The notes below the pieces were generated by a model that saw only the letters and a program-made list of their open reading frames with translations, made no database searches and had not been told where the DNA came from. From Agarophyton chilense (Eukaryota; Rhodophyta; Florideophyceae; Gracilariales; Gracilariaceae), in NCBI GenBank assembly GCA_030374765.1, contig JARGXX010000095.1:62001-126000 (forward strand): 64,000 nt of DNA, in the 5' to 3' direction. The position numbers were made by a program, and so were the translations under genes. How positions within the stretch are numbered: the stretch's first letter is position 1; every line of letters starts with the position of its first letter. Below are positions 10,980 through 22,108 of this stretch, piece after piece.

Positions 10980-13900
10980 CTAGTCCCAAATGTTTTCTAT
11001 GGAAACTGTCTGGATGCATTTCTTAATCGCGTCCACGAACTTTTCAAACGGATCTTCATCTGCGAGCAGGTCCTCAACGGATGATGTAGCGCTTCCAGAG
11101 GAAAGTACAATTCTGTTGGTCAGAGTTTCCGGCTTCGCCAAGACTTCCTGCAAAAAAGTCACTACTCCACTCGAAGGTATTGCACGATCACGAAAGCGCA
11201 AGCCTCCCGACATGCGCACGGCAATCAATGAAGCCAGTTCGGCTTTAGCAATAGTAGAGTATCCGATCTTACCAACGCGGAACTGATCAACGTTGTAAAT
11301 CTGACTTGTCTTGAAGACCACTCTGACATAACTGTACCCGCGGGACACCGAAAGGAAGAGATCAGTAGAATCGAAATCTTCGGCGAGGAACACAGCTTTC
11401 ATGTCCTTATTAAGAACGTATCGTTGCTTCCAAGAACCTTCCCCTTTCATTCGTAAAAAGTATGATGCACTTTCCACAACTTCATATTGGTCACCACTTC
11501 TAAATAGAAAGTGGAAAGGAGCAGAGTCGAATTTCGCCACTACCATACTACCAGACTTAATGACAAATGGCTCAGATTCACTGGAGTAGTGTTGCAATGG
11601 GTTTCCATTTGCATCCCCCAGAGAGATACTGTCGCACGAAAGCCCCTCCATAATCATGTACTTCCGTCCAACCGAATAGGAGTCACCTTGGCCCTTGAAT
11701 TGTACTGTTACATCGCGGAGATTTGCGCTCATCTGAACAATATCGTGCCCGTCAATAGTATTCTGTGTACGACCAGTGTTCACGACTAGGTTTGACGCGC
11801 TGATTTTGATAACATTGTTTCCCTCGTTTGCGTATATCGTACTTCCTTCTTCATCAGCGTACACTAAGGCATCTCCGGTAGGAATGGTGTGCGGACTGGA
11901 CACAGTCGAGGCATGAACTACGTGATCGAATTCACGGGAACCGGTGATGCGGTGTCTATCAGAAGAACGCAAGATGTCCATGACCAAGGTTCGCATTTGT
12001 GGTGCTTCGAGAGTGCAGGTCTCGAAGAAGATACCCTTCTTGAACTCAAGTTGAAAAGCTTGCACAATGTTTCGTGCGTCAAATGTAGTTGTTGTGGCCA
12101 CTCCGAGTTGGAAAGTGTATATCACTTCGTTGTCAGCCTTCATTCTGAATACCAACCCACTGACATCAACACTAATGTCCAAAGTGATATCTTCACGGTT
12201 GAAGTCGGTGAGAAGAAGCTTTTGCTCAAGCTTATCATTGTAGACACGACGATAGTAGTAGTCGCCGCCCATTTCCCTTTGCGACAAATACTCAGACACA
12301 TCATCAATTAGAATGTGCTCAGAATTCGAACTGCACATAATAAGGTCGGGTGCACAGTCGGCTAGGACCAAGGGTGTCGTTCCATGTGAAAAGGTCCACT
12401 GCGAACCGCTCTGAACAACTGCCAGGTCGTTGGGACGCACATCACGGAAGACCAATGTTTTTGTGCCTTGTTTCGTAGTCGCTCCATCTTCAATGAAGTG
12501 AATGTGCACATCATGGGTTGAACTACCTATGGCAACTAAATCATCCCCGGCTCCTGTCTTCACTGTTGTGTATGGCATGCTGCCATCACTTGCCGTACCC
12601 AGTTGAGTCAGATCAAATATGTCGTCTCCGTTTCCGGATTTGTAGGTCACCTTTCTGCGTTTGCCATAAACAAAGTTGTCTCCACCATGAACATCGAAAA
12701 GATTTCCTGTCACGGTTCCAGTGTCGTACAAGTTACCGAATTCATTCGAACTAACTTTCAGTTCACGAAGCTTGGTAATTAAGAAGTCAAAGACTTTGGT
12801 TTTCGATATCTCAGCATTGTCGGTATCAGTTCCACTAAACTGAATTATCGGGAATCGGGCTGTAAAGTCAATTACTAAAGAGTTCAAGTTTGTAACCCCA
12901 GCTTTAAAGAGATCCCCGAAATGTTTGTCTGTGAATACAAGCCGATTGATATTGTCGCTGAACTGTAGGTCGCCATCTGTCGAAACTCGTACTCGTAGTT
13001 CAGACTTGTTCGACAAACTATGGAGCTTCAGGCGATTCCCAGTTGTGCTTTCGTGGATTACTGCTGTATTCCCTTCAGTTACATACTTAACGCGAAGGCT
13101 TTCAGACTTGCCGCGCTCCATGGATCTGAACGCACTACCAGGTTCGTAATAGATCTTGCGTTTGTTCCTATCCGTCCAGATGCGCCCTTTGCCTTCGACA
13201 ACTTGACCATTTCTGTCAATAAGACTGACTTGAGAAATGATTATTCCGGTTGGATCGTTAGGGAGCAAATCAATCGTAAGCTGTGAACCGCTCCAAGTTC
13301 CCTTGGCGGACTGGGCAGTAATTCCCTCTTCTTTTCGGTTCGAGATTGTTATTACGACAAAGTCTTCAATTGAAGGACCATAGAGCTCATAGGCTCCCTG
13401 GCCTGAACCAGAATTCAGTGTGTGGTGGCCTCGCATAGAAATAATTGTGTTGTTTCCTCCTCGCCCATTCACTTTACATTTCCCTCCATTGGCAATCAGA
13501 AGATTGTCTTCCACGCTGTGTCCGTCAATAATTCTGGTGAGTGCGTGTCCTTGAACACTTTGGATGTTCCTTACAGCTACACTGAAGTTAGATCCAGTGA
13601 GGCTGCCTGAAAAGTGATTTGGCGGTACGTCAATGTCAATAGCAAGTGAAATTGAGGGTTCAAAGACTTCCAACGAGAGCATATTTCGTCTCAAGTGACC
13701 GTCGATGATATTATCAGTTCCTGTGAGACGTTTGACCATCAGATTGTCATCTCCAGAACTGCCCACAAACCGCAAATATCCACGATGATCATCCAGGATG
13801 AAACGGTGACCGCTCGAGAGGTTGGTGCAATCTGCGTGGAACGTGTTCATGTCAGATGGGAAATTAGAGAACTGTATGGTCTCCATATTCTTGATGAATA

Positions 13901-16736
13901 CGCCTCGATCCACCTTTTTCTCATTGTTTCGAGGCCAAGAATGGTTATTAGCGTCATTGGGGAACCGATTGGCATTCCCCAAATCAATATCATGGTCAAG
14001 TAAGATGCATTGATAGGAAGCAGAGTTGAAATTTGGACGTGACGTATTCCTACTGCCTCCGTTAATGACCAACGTATTGCTTCCTGATCCTCCCACGATG
14101 AACTTGCATATCTCCCATTGAGGGGAGTTAGACAAGGTGAATAGAACCACCGTATCACCATCTCCAGTGTAGACGTACTCATTATCGCCACATGCAACAT
14201 CAATCAACCTAGTTTTGCTATCGCCGATAACATTGCAGTTCACGTCTATTGGCTCTGGGGCCCGTACATCGTACAGATTCTCGCAAACTCGTTCAATTCC
14301 ACAGATATCGCTTTGCGTATTGAAGGCGAACGCGAACATAGATTCGAGAGGTTTTGTTTTGTAAGCCATGTACGCATGCTTGTTATCATCCTTCGTATAC
14401 AGGACTGCTTCATCCCTGCTGATACCGGATATGTCATAAACGGCTCTGTGTATCACACGATTTTCATTGGAAACATCTTCTTCACATGAGTACAAGAACC
14501 GCCCGTCTGTGAGATAGTCCCGTCCTTCCTTGTTCGCCAGATACCAGAAATAGGTACCCTCCAAATCTTGTTTGGAGACAACTGCCTTTCCACTTGTTGC
14601 ATAAAGCACATTCACGAGCCTAATTGCCTCAGCGGAATTGGAGCTGAAGGCAGGCTTATGCATCCGATTCGAAAGAAGGTCAATGTTGTTCAGCAATGCC
14701 CCAAGGTTGACGCCTCCATGGCCCTTTTCACTGGACTGATTCGTTAAATTGACGTACACTCGATGACGGGTATCTCTTTCAAAAACCAATGCTTTCTGGT
14801 TGTCTGCAGTGCTAGAAGCGAAAAAGCCTGCTGAGATCTCTAGAGTATCTGTATCCTCACCACCTCTGGCAAGGGTGTCGATTCCTGGTTCATAGCTCAA
14901 TAAATCGTCTCCGGTACCACCTATAAGCTTGTCTCGTGAAGTTCCTCCGTTCAGGTAATCGTTTCCAGGGCCACCGTAGATAGTGTCCTCACCTGCCTCG
15001 CCGAACAATATGTCATCACCTGCATATCCGTACAAAGTATCTTTCCCAGCCCCAGCAAGGATCTTGTCGTCATTCAAGCGCCCTTCAAGTACTTCTCCAA
15101 GTGTTGAAATGTCGACCAATGCAACGCGAAGCTGAGGATCTTTTCCATCTTGCAAGGCCTTCTCACTCAGTTTGCGCACAATTGTATCTTTAACTTCTGT
15201 CGCCTCAGCCCCTTCCTCTTCCAATCCCAGTGCTGCTGCGTCAACCATGAGCGTGAACAAATCGTAGCCTTCTTCCGTGTACATTTGTGCCTGGTTGTTA
15301 AGGTACTTTTGAAATGCAGGACTTTCAATATGTGTATCGAAAGACGCTTTGAGTCTTTCTTCGGGTGTTCTGGTATCTACCATATCAGCAAAGAATCCAA
15401 TTACCATATTCACGAGACCAACAATAGTGTTTGCCAGGTCAACTACGAAGGAGAGAGCAGTGCCAATACCCGGAATGAAATCGAGCACCATGCTTACAGC
15501 ATCGAGAGCTACTGAAACACAGTCCAATCCAGCCATGATACCGTAAATTGCCGCTCTTCCAGCGTTTCCGCTCTCTTGAGCATCATGAGCAGCGATAGCG
15601 TTTTTGGCTATGGAAGTAACTCCCATTCCGATGGAAAACGCACCTCCAACAACGGAAGCAAAACGGAGACCCATTCTTGCGCCCTTAGCCAGGTTCTTCG
15701 CCTGGTCTCCTACTTTGTCCATTACTAGTTGCCGAACACTGTTCAATCCGTCACCAATTCCAAAAGCCCCTTGCGATATTCGGAAGCGGGCATCTCTCAT
15801 ATCTTTATCATACTGGCTCTTTGAAATTTCTCCGCTCTGATAGCGACGTTGAGCGTTTTGGATCATTTCATCTCCTGCTGCGATATCAACTCCTCCAAGA
15901 GCAACTCCAAACCCGCTCGTCGCGCCCTGAACTCCCTTACCTATCTTTCCGAAAAGCTTCTGAGCTCGCAGTCTACCTTTGTGACGGGACGTCTGATACT
16001 GAAGACTGGCGTTGGTCAAGAACGTTTTGCGAAGTAACCCTTCTTGACGACTCTCGTAATCCACTCGCACAGTCTTCTTAGAAGAGTCTGCTACAGAAGA
16101 ACTTAGATCGACGGTATAGCCTTTGCGCTTACGGCGACCATCTTCAGGGTTATACCCATATGAACGAATGTAGTTCTCATTTTCCTCGACGACTTTCGAA
16201 AGATCTCCGCTTAGAACCTCAAGCTTTCCCTGAAGCTTAGCATATCTGAAAAACGAGGCATTTGTGATTCCATTGGCCATATCCGACATATTCTGCGGGA
16301 GATCTGCCAAAAATCCACCCACAGTAGTACCAGCCCCCGACAGATAGTTACTGAAGCGGATGACGTCAGTTTCTCCATCTTCGGAAACAGTTCCTGAGAA
16401 AGTTGGAAAGAGCCCACCACCTCCATCAGAACTAGTTTGAGGTACCATATCTGCGATTCTGTGTATATTGTCTTTTCCATCTAAAGAATCTTGAAAGATC
16501 CGGAGAGCTTCTTGAATATCAGCATCGTGTTTGATGCTCTCTACTGCCCTGATATAATCCTGATCCACTCCGGCCTCGCGCAAAGATACAGCAATCGTAT
16601 CGATGGAATTCAAAGGATTCAACGCTTCCTGATCTCCATGCATACCAAACTGTTTGGCTTCAGAAGCTACATGCTTACCAAGGTTTTTCACAAATTCAGC
16701 TTGCGCCGAAACACTGAATATCTCAGCTTCCGGCAT
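10980..16736 (-). CDS. Large RTX-repeat protein with pore-type hydrophobic segment (bacterial-like)
   Basis: A single open frame of 1918 codons without an intron begins at ATG 16736. Residues 1-270 are mostly helical and not recognised. Residues about 270-460 hold several hydrophobic or amphipathic helices, including LDFIPGIGTALSFVVDLAN, which resemble the membrane-inserting segments of large bacterial toxins. Residues about 556-616 form a calcium-binding RTX nonapeptide block (GAGKDTLYG, GYAGDDILFG, GPGNDYLNGG, GGTGDDLLSY), which folds as a parallel beta roll when calcium binds. The remaining 1300 residues are beta-rich with degenerate RTX-like units (GHSVEDNLLI, GRGGNNTIIS) and at least two copies of a module around YL-----Y--D-K---L--DF. 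No signal peptide is seen. In bacteria such proteins are secreted by a type I system, which a nucleus would not supply, so its role here is unknown. The family is bacterial in character, which suggests transfer. The frame shows no damage. Confidence 0.75.
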   Translation of the reverse strand: MPEAEIFSVSAQAEFVKNLGKHVASEAKQFGMHGDQEALNPLNSIDTIAVSLREAGVDQDYIRAVESIKHDADIQEALRIFQDSLDGKDNIHRIADMVPQTSSDGGGGLFPTFSGTVSEDGETDVIRFSNYLSGAGTTVGGFLADLPQNMSDMANGITNASFFRYAKLQGKLEVLSGDLSKVVEENENYIRSYGYNPEDGRRKRKGYTVDLSSSVADSSKKTVRVDYESRQEGLLRKTFLTNASLQYQTSRHKGRLRAQKLFGKIGKGVQGATSGFGVALGGVDIAAGDEMIQNAQRRYQSGEISKSQYDKDMRDARFRISQGAFGIGDGLNSVRQLVMDKVGDQAKNLAKGARMGLRFASVVGGAFSIGMGVTSIAKNAIAAHDAQESGNAGRAAIYGIMAGLDCVSVALDAVSMVLDFIPGIGTALSFVVDLANTIVGLVNMVIGFFADMVDTRTPEERLKASFDTHIESPAFQKYLNNQAQMYTEEGYDLFTLMVDAAALGLEEEGAEATEVKDTIVRKLSEKALQDGKDPQLRVALVDISTLGEVLEGRLNDDKILAGAGKDTLYGYAGDDILFGEAGEDTIYGGPGNDYLNGGTSRDKLIGGTGDDLLSYEPGIDTLARGGEDTDTLEISAGFFASSTADNQKALVFERDTRHRVYVNLTNQSSEKGHGGVNLGALLNNIDLLSNRMHKPAFSSNSAEAIRLVNVLYATSGKAVVSKQDLEGTYFWYLANKEGRDYLTDGRFLYSCEEDVSNENRVIHRAVYDISGISRDEAVLYTKDDNKHAYMAYKTKPLESMFAFAFNTQSDICGIERVCENLYDVRAPEPIDVNCNVIGDSKTRLIDVACGDNEYVYTGDGDTVVLFTLSNSPQWEICKFIVGGSGSNTLVINGGSRNTSRPNFNSASYQCILLDHDIDLGNANRFPNDANNHSWPRNNEKKVDRGVFIKNMETIQFSNFPSDMNTFHADCTNLSSGHRFILDDHRGYLRFVGSSGDDNLMVKRLTGTDNIIDGHLRRNMLSLEVFEPSISLAIDIDVPPNHFSGSLTGSNFSVAVRNIQSVQGHALTRIIDGHSVEDNLLIANGGKCKVNGRGGNNTIISMRGHHTLNSGSGQGAYELYGPSIEDFVVITISNRKEEGITAQSAKGTWSGSQLTIDLLPNDPTGIIISQVSLIDRNGQVVEGKGRIWTDRNKRKIYYEPGSAFRSMERGKSESLRVKYVTEGNTAVIHESTTGNRLKLHSLSNKSELRVRVSTDGDLQFSDNINRLVFTDKHFGDLFKAGVTNLNSLVIDFTARFPIIQFSGTDTDNAEISKTKVFDFLITKLRELKVSSNEFGNLYDTGTVTGNLFDVHGGDNFVYGKRRKVTYKSGNGDDIFDLTQLGTASDGSMPYTTVKTGAGDDLVAIGSSTHDVHIHFIEDGATTKQGTKTLVFRDVRPNDLAVVQSGSQWTFSHGTTPLVLADCAPDLIMCSSNSEHILIDDVSEYLSQREMGGDYYYRRVYNDKLEQKLLLTDFNREDITLDISVDVSGLVFRMKADNEVIYTFQLGVATTTTFDARNIVQAFQLEFKKGIFFETCTLEAPQMRTLVMDILRSSDRHRITGSREFDHVVHASTVSSPHTIPTGDALVYADEEGSTIYANEGNNVIKISASNLVVNTGRTQNTIDGHDIVQMSANLRDVTVQFKGQGDSYSVGRKYMIMEGLSCDSISLGDANGNPLQHYSSESEPFVIKSGSMVVAKFDSAPFHFLFRSGDQYEVVESASYFLRMKGEGSWKQRYVLNKDMKAVFLAEDFDSTDLFLSVSRGYSYVRVVFKTSQIYNVDQFRVGKIGYSTIAKAELASLIAVRMSGGLRFRDRAIPSSGVVTFLQEVLAKPETLTNRIVLSSGSATSSVEDLLADEDPFEKFVDAIKKCIQTVSIENIWD

Positions 16737-16876
16737 CCTGAACTGAAAAGCAAGGCAGCAGTACTTGAATTCAGACTATCCAACAAGCGATGTCTCGTTC
16801 AAGAAAGCAACATTGGTTCCAAGAATCGCGGATGGAGTTTCTGTGCAAGTCGGCAATTTCTTTGAGTTTCGTCCTC

Positions 16877-16884
16877 CTTTTATA
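16877..16884 (-). promoter_or_regulatory. Candidate TATA box of RTX-repeat gene
   Basis: On the minus strand this reads TATAAAAG, about 140 bases upstream of the ATG at 16736 and in the right orientation. Its presence would suggest that the gene has acquired a eukaryotic promoter. Confidence 0.45.
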
Positions 16885-17686
16885 CGAGTTTCAAGTTCAT
16901 CTCGGGCTTGATTTGAAATGTATCTCGCTTTGCTTCATCAAGACGGAAAAGACGGACTTGTGACCCAATATCACAAGTCTAACCTAAACAATGATAGCGC
17001 TGCTTGCAACATCTTTTTGTTGAGATATACAACGTGGTGAGTGGAAAGATATCAATAAATTACCTACCAAACTGCTGTCTTGCTTCATAACGTGTCAACC
17101 CTCACTCATTTGTATTGTGCGCATAGGGAAAGCTTCCGGAACGATTCAAGTTCCATCGAGTGAGAGGGCACAAAAAGAATAAAAGATGTAAACGTCGAAT
17201 CGCATTATTCAACTCTTGATTCTCTTGAAATACAAGGTAAGGATATAAGGTGTTAACGTCGAATGATATGCAGAAGGCCAGCTTAGAGTTGTCGCATGAC
17301 TTTGAGGGTAATATGGGGAAAATATCGATATTTTTCCCCACGCCGTGAACGTGTCACTTCAACTGTGAAGTGCGCCTGCTTACGGCTGGTGGACGGACTG
17401 AAGCACTGTTTGGAACTCGAAAGTGACAAACATAGTGCTTCGGACCACGTTGTTCAACGGCACGATCTGAGCGATCCGAAAACGCGATCTCCACCGGCAC
17501 GTTGTCGCGGCACTGCGCTCGTCGTCTTGGCGACGAGCGCAGGGAGCTGCGGGAAAGAACCATAGTAATTACTTCACCATAGTGTCACGAAGATTAATAA
17601 CATATTTTATTAAACCAATTTCCGTTAGGAGGACAATTAAAACTTTATATGTACTCAAAATCATTGTTATTTGCATACGTCGTTCA
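16885..17686. other. Intergenic stretch upstream of RTX gene, with one GC-rich hairpin
   Basis: No gene recognised. A perfect 12-bp inverted repeat (CTGCGCTCGTCG, loop TCTTGG) lies at 17513-17542. No T-run follows it. Confidence 0.5.
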
Positions 17687-18266
17687 TGTTGTTTGATAAA
17701 GTACCAATTTGTATGAAAAAGTCATACCTAAAAGTATCAAGGCACGTCTATGGAAAGCATGAAAAGCAGGCTTCTTATCTTCAAAAAGCCTTTACACCAG
17801 TTATTCTTCAACTCCAGGTTCTCCATGAAAACTGATACATAAACGACAATGAGAACCGCATAAAGACGTAATTATGCTTCCAAAGCTCATGTCGAAAACG
17901 TTTTAGCTCTTCAAGAATTCGTAATAGAGAACTAAAACATTCATGTTTTGCTCTTTGCCTCAGCACGATTTTTAAAGCAGCCCCATGGACAAATTTTGAA
18001 GCTCTCAATGATTTTTCATCGATATATACATCATCATCTTTTTCAAGGTTCTACCGATCTAAGTAGTTCCCAGGGTTTACTGTTTGTTCAGGCTGCCCTT
18101 TATAGACAGCCAAACAATCCTCCAGCTTCAAATCACTGGTCATAGGCTTTTCAAAATTTGTATCTAGTTCCTATCGTTTTGGTTACAAACGCTGCGCCAC
18201 TATTCCGATACAGTTCCTAAAAACTGTATCCGTTCTTGTCCAATTGTAACGATCGATTCTCCAACA
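17687..18266 (-). repeat. Copia 3' LTR
   Basis: It begins at 18266 with TGTTGGAGAATCG, the usual start of a copia LTR, right after a purine-rich stretch. A TATAAAGGG box lies inside. The end is placed at 17687, where the minus strand reads CAAACAACA, giving TGTTG/CAACA ends. That end is less certain because the other LTR is missing. Confidence 0.55.
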
Positions 18267-20345
18267 CTCCCTTTCGTTCCAATCTCCTGACAATCATTCC
18301 CGCTAGATTACAAATAAGCATGTGCCTTTCTTTCGGTAGCGCTTTGGTGAAAACATCAGCTGTCATTTGCGCAGTGTTCAAGTACTTCAAACAGACGTAG
18401 CCATCCTAAACAGCCTTGCGCACAAAATGATACTTCACGTCGATATGTTTGCTCGTCTCGATGATGGTCTCCTCCTTGCTGATTTTCAACATTCCCTCGT
18501 TATCCCCAAAGATTGTCAAAGGTGTTTCTGCCACGCCATAAATCTCAAGAAAAAGTCTTCGTAGTCATTAACCTTCGCGCACTGCAAATGACATCGCAAC
18601 GTACTCTGCATCAAGTGTAGACTGCGCGACTAGAGTCTGTTTCTTCGAACGCCATGCAATGGCTCCCCCACAGAACTTGAAAACGTACCCGCTAGTCGAC
18701 TTGCGGTCTAAACGATCACCAGCAAAATCCGCATCTGAATACCCTACCAGTACACCTTTGCCTTTCTTGTATACAATCTCTGCATCAACTGCAGTCTTCA
18801 AGTACTTCAAGATTCTTTGCAGCATTCCAATGCTCCCTATTGTAGGTCTGCATACAACGGGCCAAGTAGGAAACAGAAAATAAAATGTCAGGTCGAACTT
18901 TGTTGGCCAAGTGCATCAGTGATCCGACTACTTCCCTGTAGGGTAGAGCTTCTCCCCCTTCTGTTTTCCTCGCCAGAAAGTTAGAGTGTTGCAAAGAGAC
19001 GTACGCATCGGCTGCATGAGACATTCGGAAGCGCTTCAAGAGCTCCAGTATCATGGGCTTTTTATGAATGCAAATCTGGTTCTTCGTAGCCTCGCGTTCG
19101 ATAATCTTAACAAGAAACTTCTTGGGGTTCTCAGTGATTCTTATTTTCACGAAAGTTTGCAACTTCTTCATGAACTGCTGGATGTCACTTCTTTTTTTCC
19201 CAGTAACCAAACCATCATCTACATACATCACAATACAAACTCTTCTCGATCCGTTGCCATAAAAGAACAAACTTGGATCGTTTTGTGATTGAATATATCC
19301 GATTTGGTCCATCATAGAAAGAAACTTCTTCCTCCAGGCACGTGAAGCTTGTTCTGTGCCGTAGATTTCCTTCAGCAAGCGTAGCACATGACTTTCTTTT
19401 CCCTGGATGACAAACCCCTTGGGCTGCGTCATGTACAACTCCTCTTCTAGATCGCCGTAGAGAAAAGCAGTTTGGACGTCAAACTGTATCATGAGAAGAT
19501 CTTGTTCTACTGCCATGGATAGTAGTGTGCGGATGGTATCATACTTGGCTACTGGCCCAAACAACTAGCCGTACTCAATTCCCTTTTGCTGAGAGAAACT
19601 GCGCGCGACCGAATGAGCCCTGTACCGGGTTACTTGACCGTTTTCATCACTTCTCTTGAAGAAGATCCATCGGTTGTCAATCGGAGTGCAGTTTGCCGGG
19701 CGCGGGACACGTTTCCATACTTCTCGTTTCTTCATGTTGCCCATCTCTTCTTCCATTGATTGAACCCAGTTCTTTGCATCCGGAGCACGCATAGCCTCTT
19801 CATGAGTGCTGGGGTCATAAGCCGTCGAATCAATCAGCACGCTCTGTGCAATCAATGCAAGCGCAGTGTCCGGCGTGTAGCACGACGTCCGTTCACGAGT
19901 TCTAGTAGATCGTCGTAGCTCCGCAGGATAGTGAGTGACTTCCTCCGGGTCCTAAGTAAAATCTTGTTCAGCATCAACGAAAACATCCTCTTCTTTGGCC
20001 TCTTGTTTCTCATCCTTATTTTTATTGCCTCTTCTATCTTCCGCAATTGTCATTTCATCACCGTGGGACACTTCTACCTCAGAACCTGTGATGTTCTCCT
20101 CCGATGGAATCAATTCTTCAATGATAGAGCCGACTGTAGACAAGTCAAGCTCTTGACAGTTCATCACCTTCCTGTTCCAACCTACGACAGATTCATTGAA
20201 CGATACATCCTTTGAGACAATGATCTTCGATGCTTCTGGTAGATACAATCTGTAACAGGTTCCCTTGTCGTAACCCACCAGCACTCCTCTCATGTAACGA
20301 GCACGGTACTTCTCACTTTTTGTTCTTCTCTCCTTGGGTATGTAA
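17687..20345 (-). mobile_element. Ty1/copia element, 3' part (truncated, old)
   Basis: Read on the minus strand, this holds the end of the integrase region (about 20293-19952), the reverse transcriptase (about 19855-18785, with the FDVQTAFLYGDL and YVDDGLV motifs), RNase H (about 18830-18300, with SDADFAGD, TSGYVF and the ETSKHIDVKYHF segment), a purine-rich tract (18267-18280) and a 3' LTR. Gag, protease and the 5' LTR are absent. It is broken in several places, so it is an old remnant. It abuts the Ulp1-like gene at about 20346. Confidence 0.85.
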
Positions 20346-20374
20346 ACATTTTGAATTTTCTTAACAACTGGACT

Positions 20375-21766
20375 ATGGAATCAATTTCGGAGGTGTACCT
20401 CTTGCCTTCTGTTCTAGTTAGCGGCTGGTGGGACAGTGTTTTCATCGAAGGCAGCCCTGAGTTGGATGAACTGATTCGAAAAGTGCAGGAACACAATAAT
20501 ACAAAACAGAATGCTCACGAGATTGTCTGGGACTCGAATATCACCGTCGTCATGATTTGTGGCAGCAATCACTGGTCTATAGCCGTCGTTGCTAATCTCT
20601 TGCGACTACTGTACGACCTTGAACACGAGGATGGGAGCTCAAGTGAACCAGTGCCAGAAAGAGAAAGGAAGACGCATGTGTCTTGCTTGGATAGTATGGG
20701 GAGCAGTTCCCCTCACAAGGGTCTAGACTCAAATTTGATCCACTATCTGGTAGCAAGCTATCCTGGAAAGCGCTGTGTATCCAGTTCTACGTTGAGCCGT
20801 TTTATTTCAGTCTTCAGTCTTAGAAAAGCTCTTCAGAAGCGCCTGGAATGTGGATTCTACGCTACCTACCATGTTTCTTTGGTCGCTAGAAACTTCAGTA
20901 TCTTCCTAGGTGGTTCTGTGACACACGTTGAACAATATATGAAGATGTGTTATTCGAAGTACACGTTTACACAGTACAGTCATGACATCCAGGCGCGTCT
21001 CAAACTACTTTGCATAGCATACGACAAACAATCACCAAAACCAATCAAAAGCAATGTTTACCTTTGGGATGACGACAACGCACCTGTGCGAACACTGCCT
21101 CTTTCAGAAACGAATGATATTATCCAGGCACAATCCGCCAACGGACCTCCAACCATCGGAAAGCCAGACCCATGCAAAGAGCACTTTGATGAAGGCCCTG
21201 TACTCGCAAATAGTGACAAACATTTCGAAAAATGTTCCTGGATCCGTTCTCTCCAACAACAACGCTTAGACAGTAAGCAGTGTATGTCGACATCTGAGCC
21301 TGAGTTTCTTGTACGCAGTATGTCAGAGAGAGCCATCAAGGCCATTGACAATGAAGAGGATTTGAAGAAGAAAACGAGTATTCGCCGACTTTTGAATGAG
21401 CCAGAGATGAAGAAAGTGAGAGAAGAGCTTGACGATGAGCCCACTATACGAAGCAAAGTTGAACAAATCATTTCTACGGTGGCTCCAGGACTTGAAAGAG
21501 CACAAGACAAGCAGAGGAAGGTCTCACCTCCTGCAAATGGCCAACCACTTCCAAGCTGCGAGCGCCTGATTCGGAGAGTAAGCAAAGTGCAAAGAATTCA
21601 GGGTGAAGAAATTTCTGAGTTGGCACCAAGATGGAGCCAAATCATACAAGAAGGTGGGTATCTAGTACACAGGGTTGAAGATAATGAGATGAAGATGGAG
21701 TGGGAAGCATGCATGAAGAATGCCGAGGATCTGGTGAATCGTATGAAGAAAAGCAGGTCGATCTAA
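20375..21766 (+). CDS. Ulp1-like cysteine protease (peptidase family C48), possibly N-truncated
   Basis: 463 codons from the ATG at 20375. The order of catalytic residues fits Ulp1/SENP proteases: His66 in NHWSIAVV, Asp106 in CLDSMG, Gln154 and Cys159 in Q-----ECGFYATYH. Cellular members cut SUMO from targets. Many transposons of algae and plants carry C48 proteases of unknown role. The usual W-L-D-IN segment that precedes the His by about 80 residues is short or absent, and the gene begins beside the truncated copia element, so its start may have been lost or displaced. The C-terminal 250 residues are charged and probably disordered. It converges on the recombinase gene 340 bases downstream. 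All four active-site residues remain. Confidence 0.7.
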   Translation: MESISEVYLLPSVLVSGWWDSVFIEGSPELDELIRKVQEHNNTKQNAHEIVWDSNITVVMICGSNHWSIAVVANLLRLLYDLEHEDGSSSEPVPERERKTHVSCLDSMGSSSPHKGLDSNLIHYLVASYPGKRCVSSSTLSRFISVFSLRKALQKRLECGFYATYHVSLVARNFSIFLGGSVTHVEQYMKMCYSKYTFTQYSHDIQARLKLLCIAYDKQSPKPIKSNVYLWDDDNAPVRTLPLSETNDIIQAQSANGPPTIGKPDPCKEHFDEGPVLANSDKHFEKCSWIRSLQQQRLDSKQCMSTSEPEFLVRSMSERAIKAIDNEEDLKKKTSIRRLLNEPEMKKVREELDDEPTIRSKVEQIISTVAPGLERAQDKQRKVSPPANGQPLPSCERLIRRVSKVQRIQGEEISELAPRWSQIIQEGGYLVHRVEDNEMKMEWEACMKNAEDLVNRMKKSRSI

Positions 21767-22108
21767 TGGCCCAAGGTTCATGGTACGGTCGTATGTTCTA
21801 TCTGTCTCTCTTTTCAGATTCCAAGACATAAAATGCAAGGCTGTGAATTTCGACAACGGATCGGCGTTCAACATTTTACCTCTTGTTGCAGACGGATTAT
21901 CGAGTGAATACATTCCACTTATCCATTCTATAGAGTTTGTTTCTTTCCCTCTGAACAATGCGTCTCCGAGAGATCACAGTAGTGCGCATCATTTACGTTA
22001 TTCCCTACTTTCTCACCGCGTTTTCTATATCATGGCTCGGAAATGTATCAAGCGCAGAACTCTCCGTTGCGACCCTTTCTGAACAGAGCATTTCTATCGA
22101 ACTTTTTC

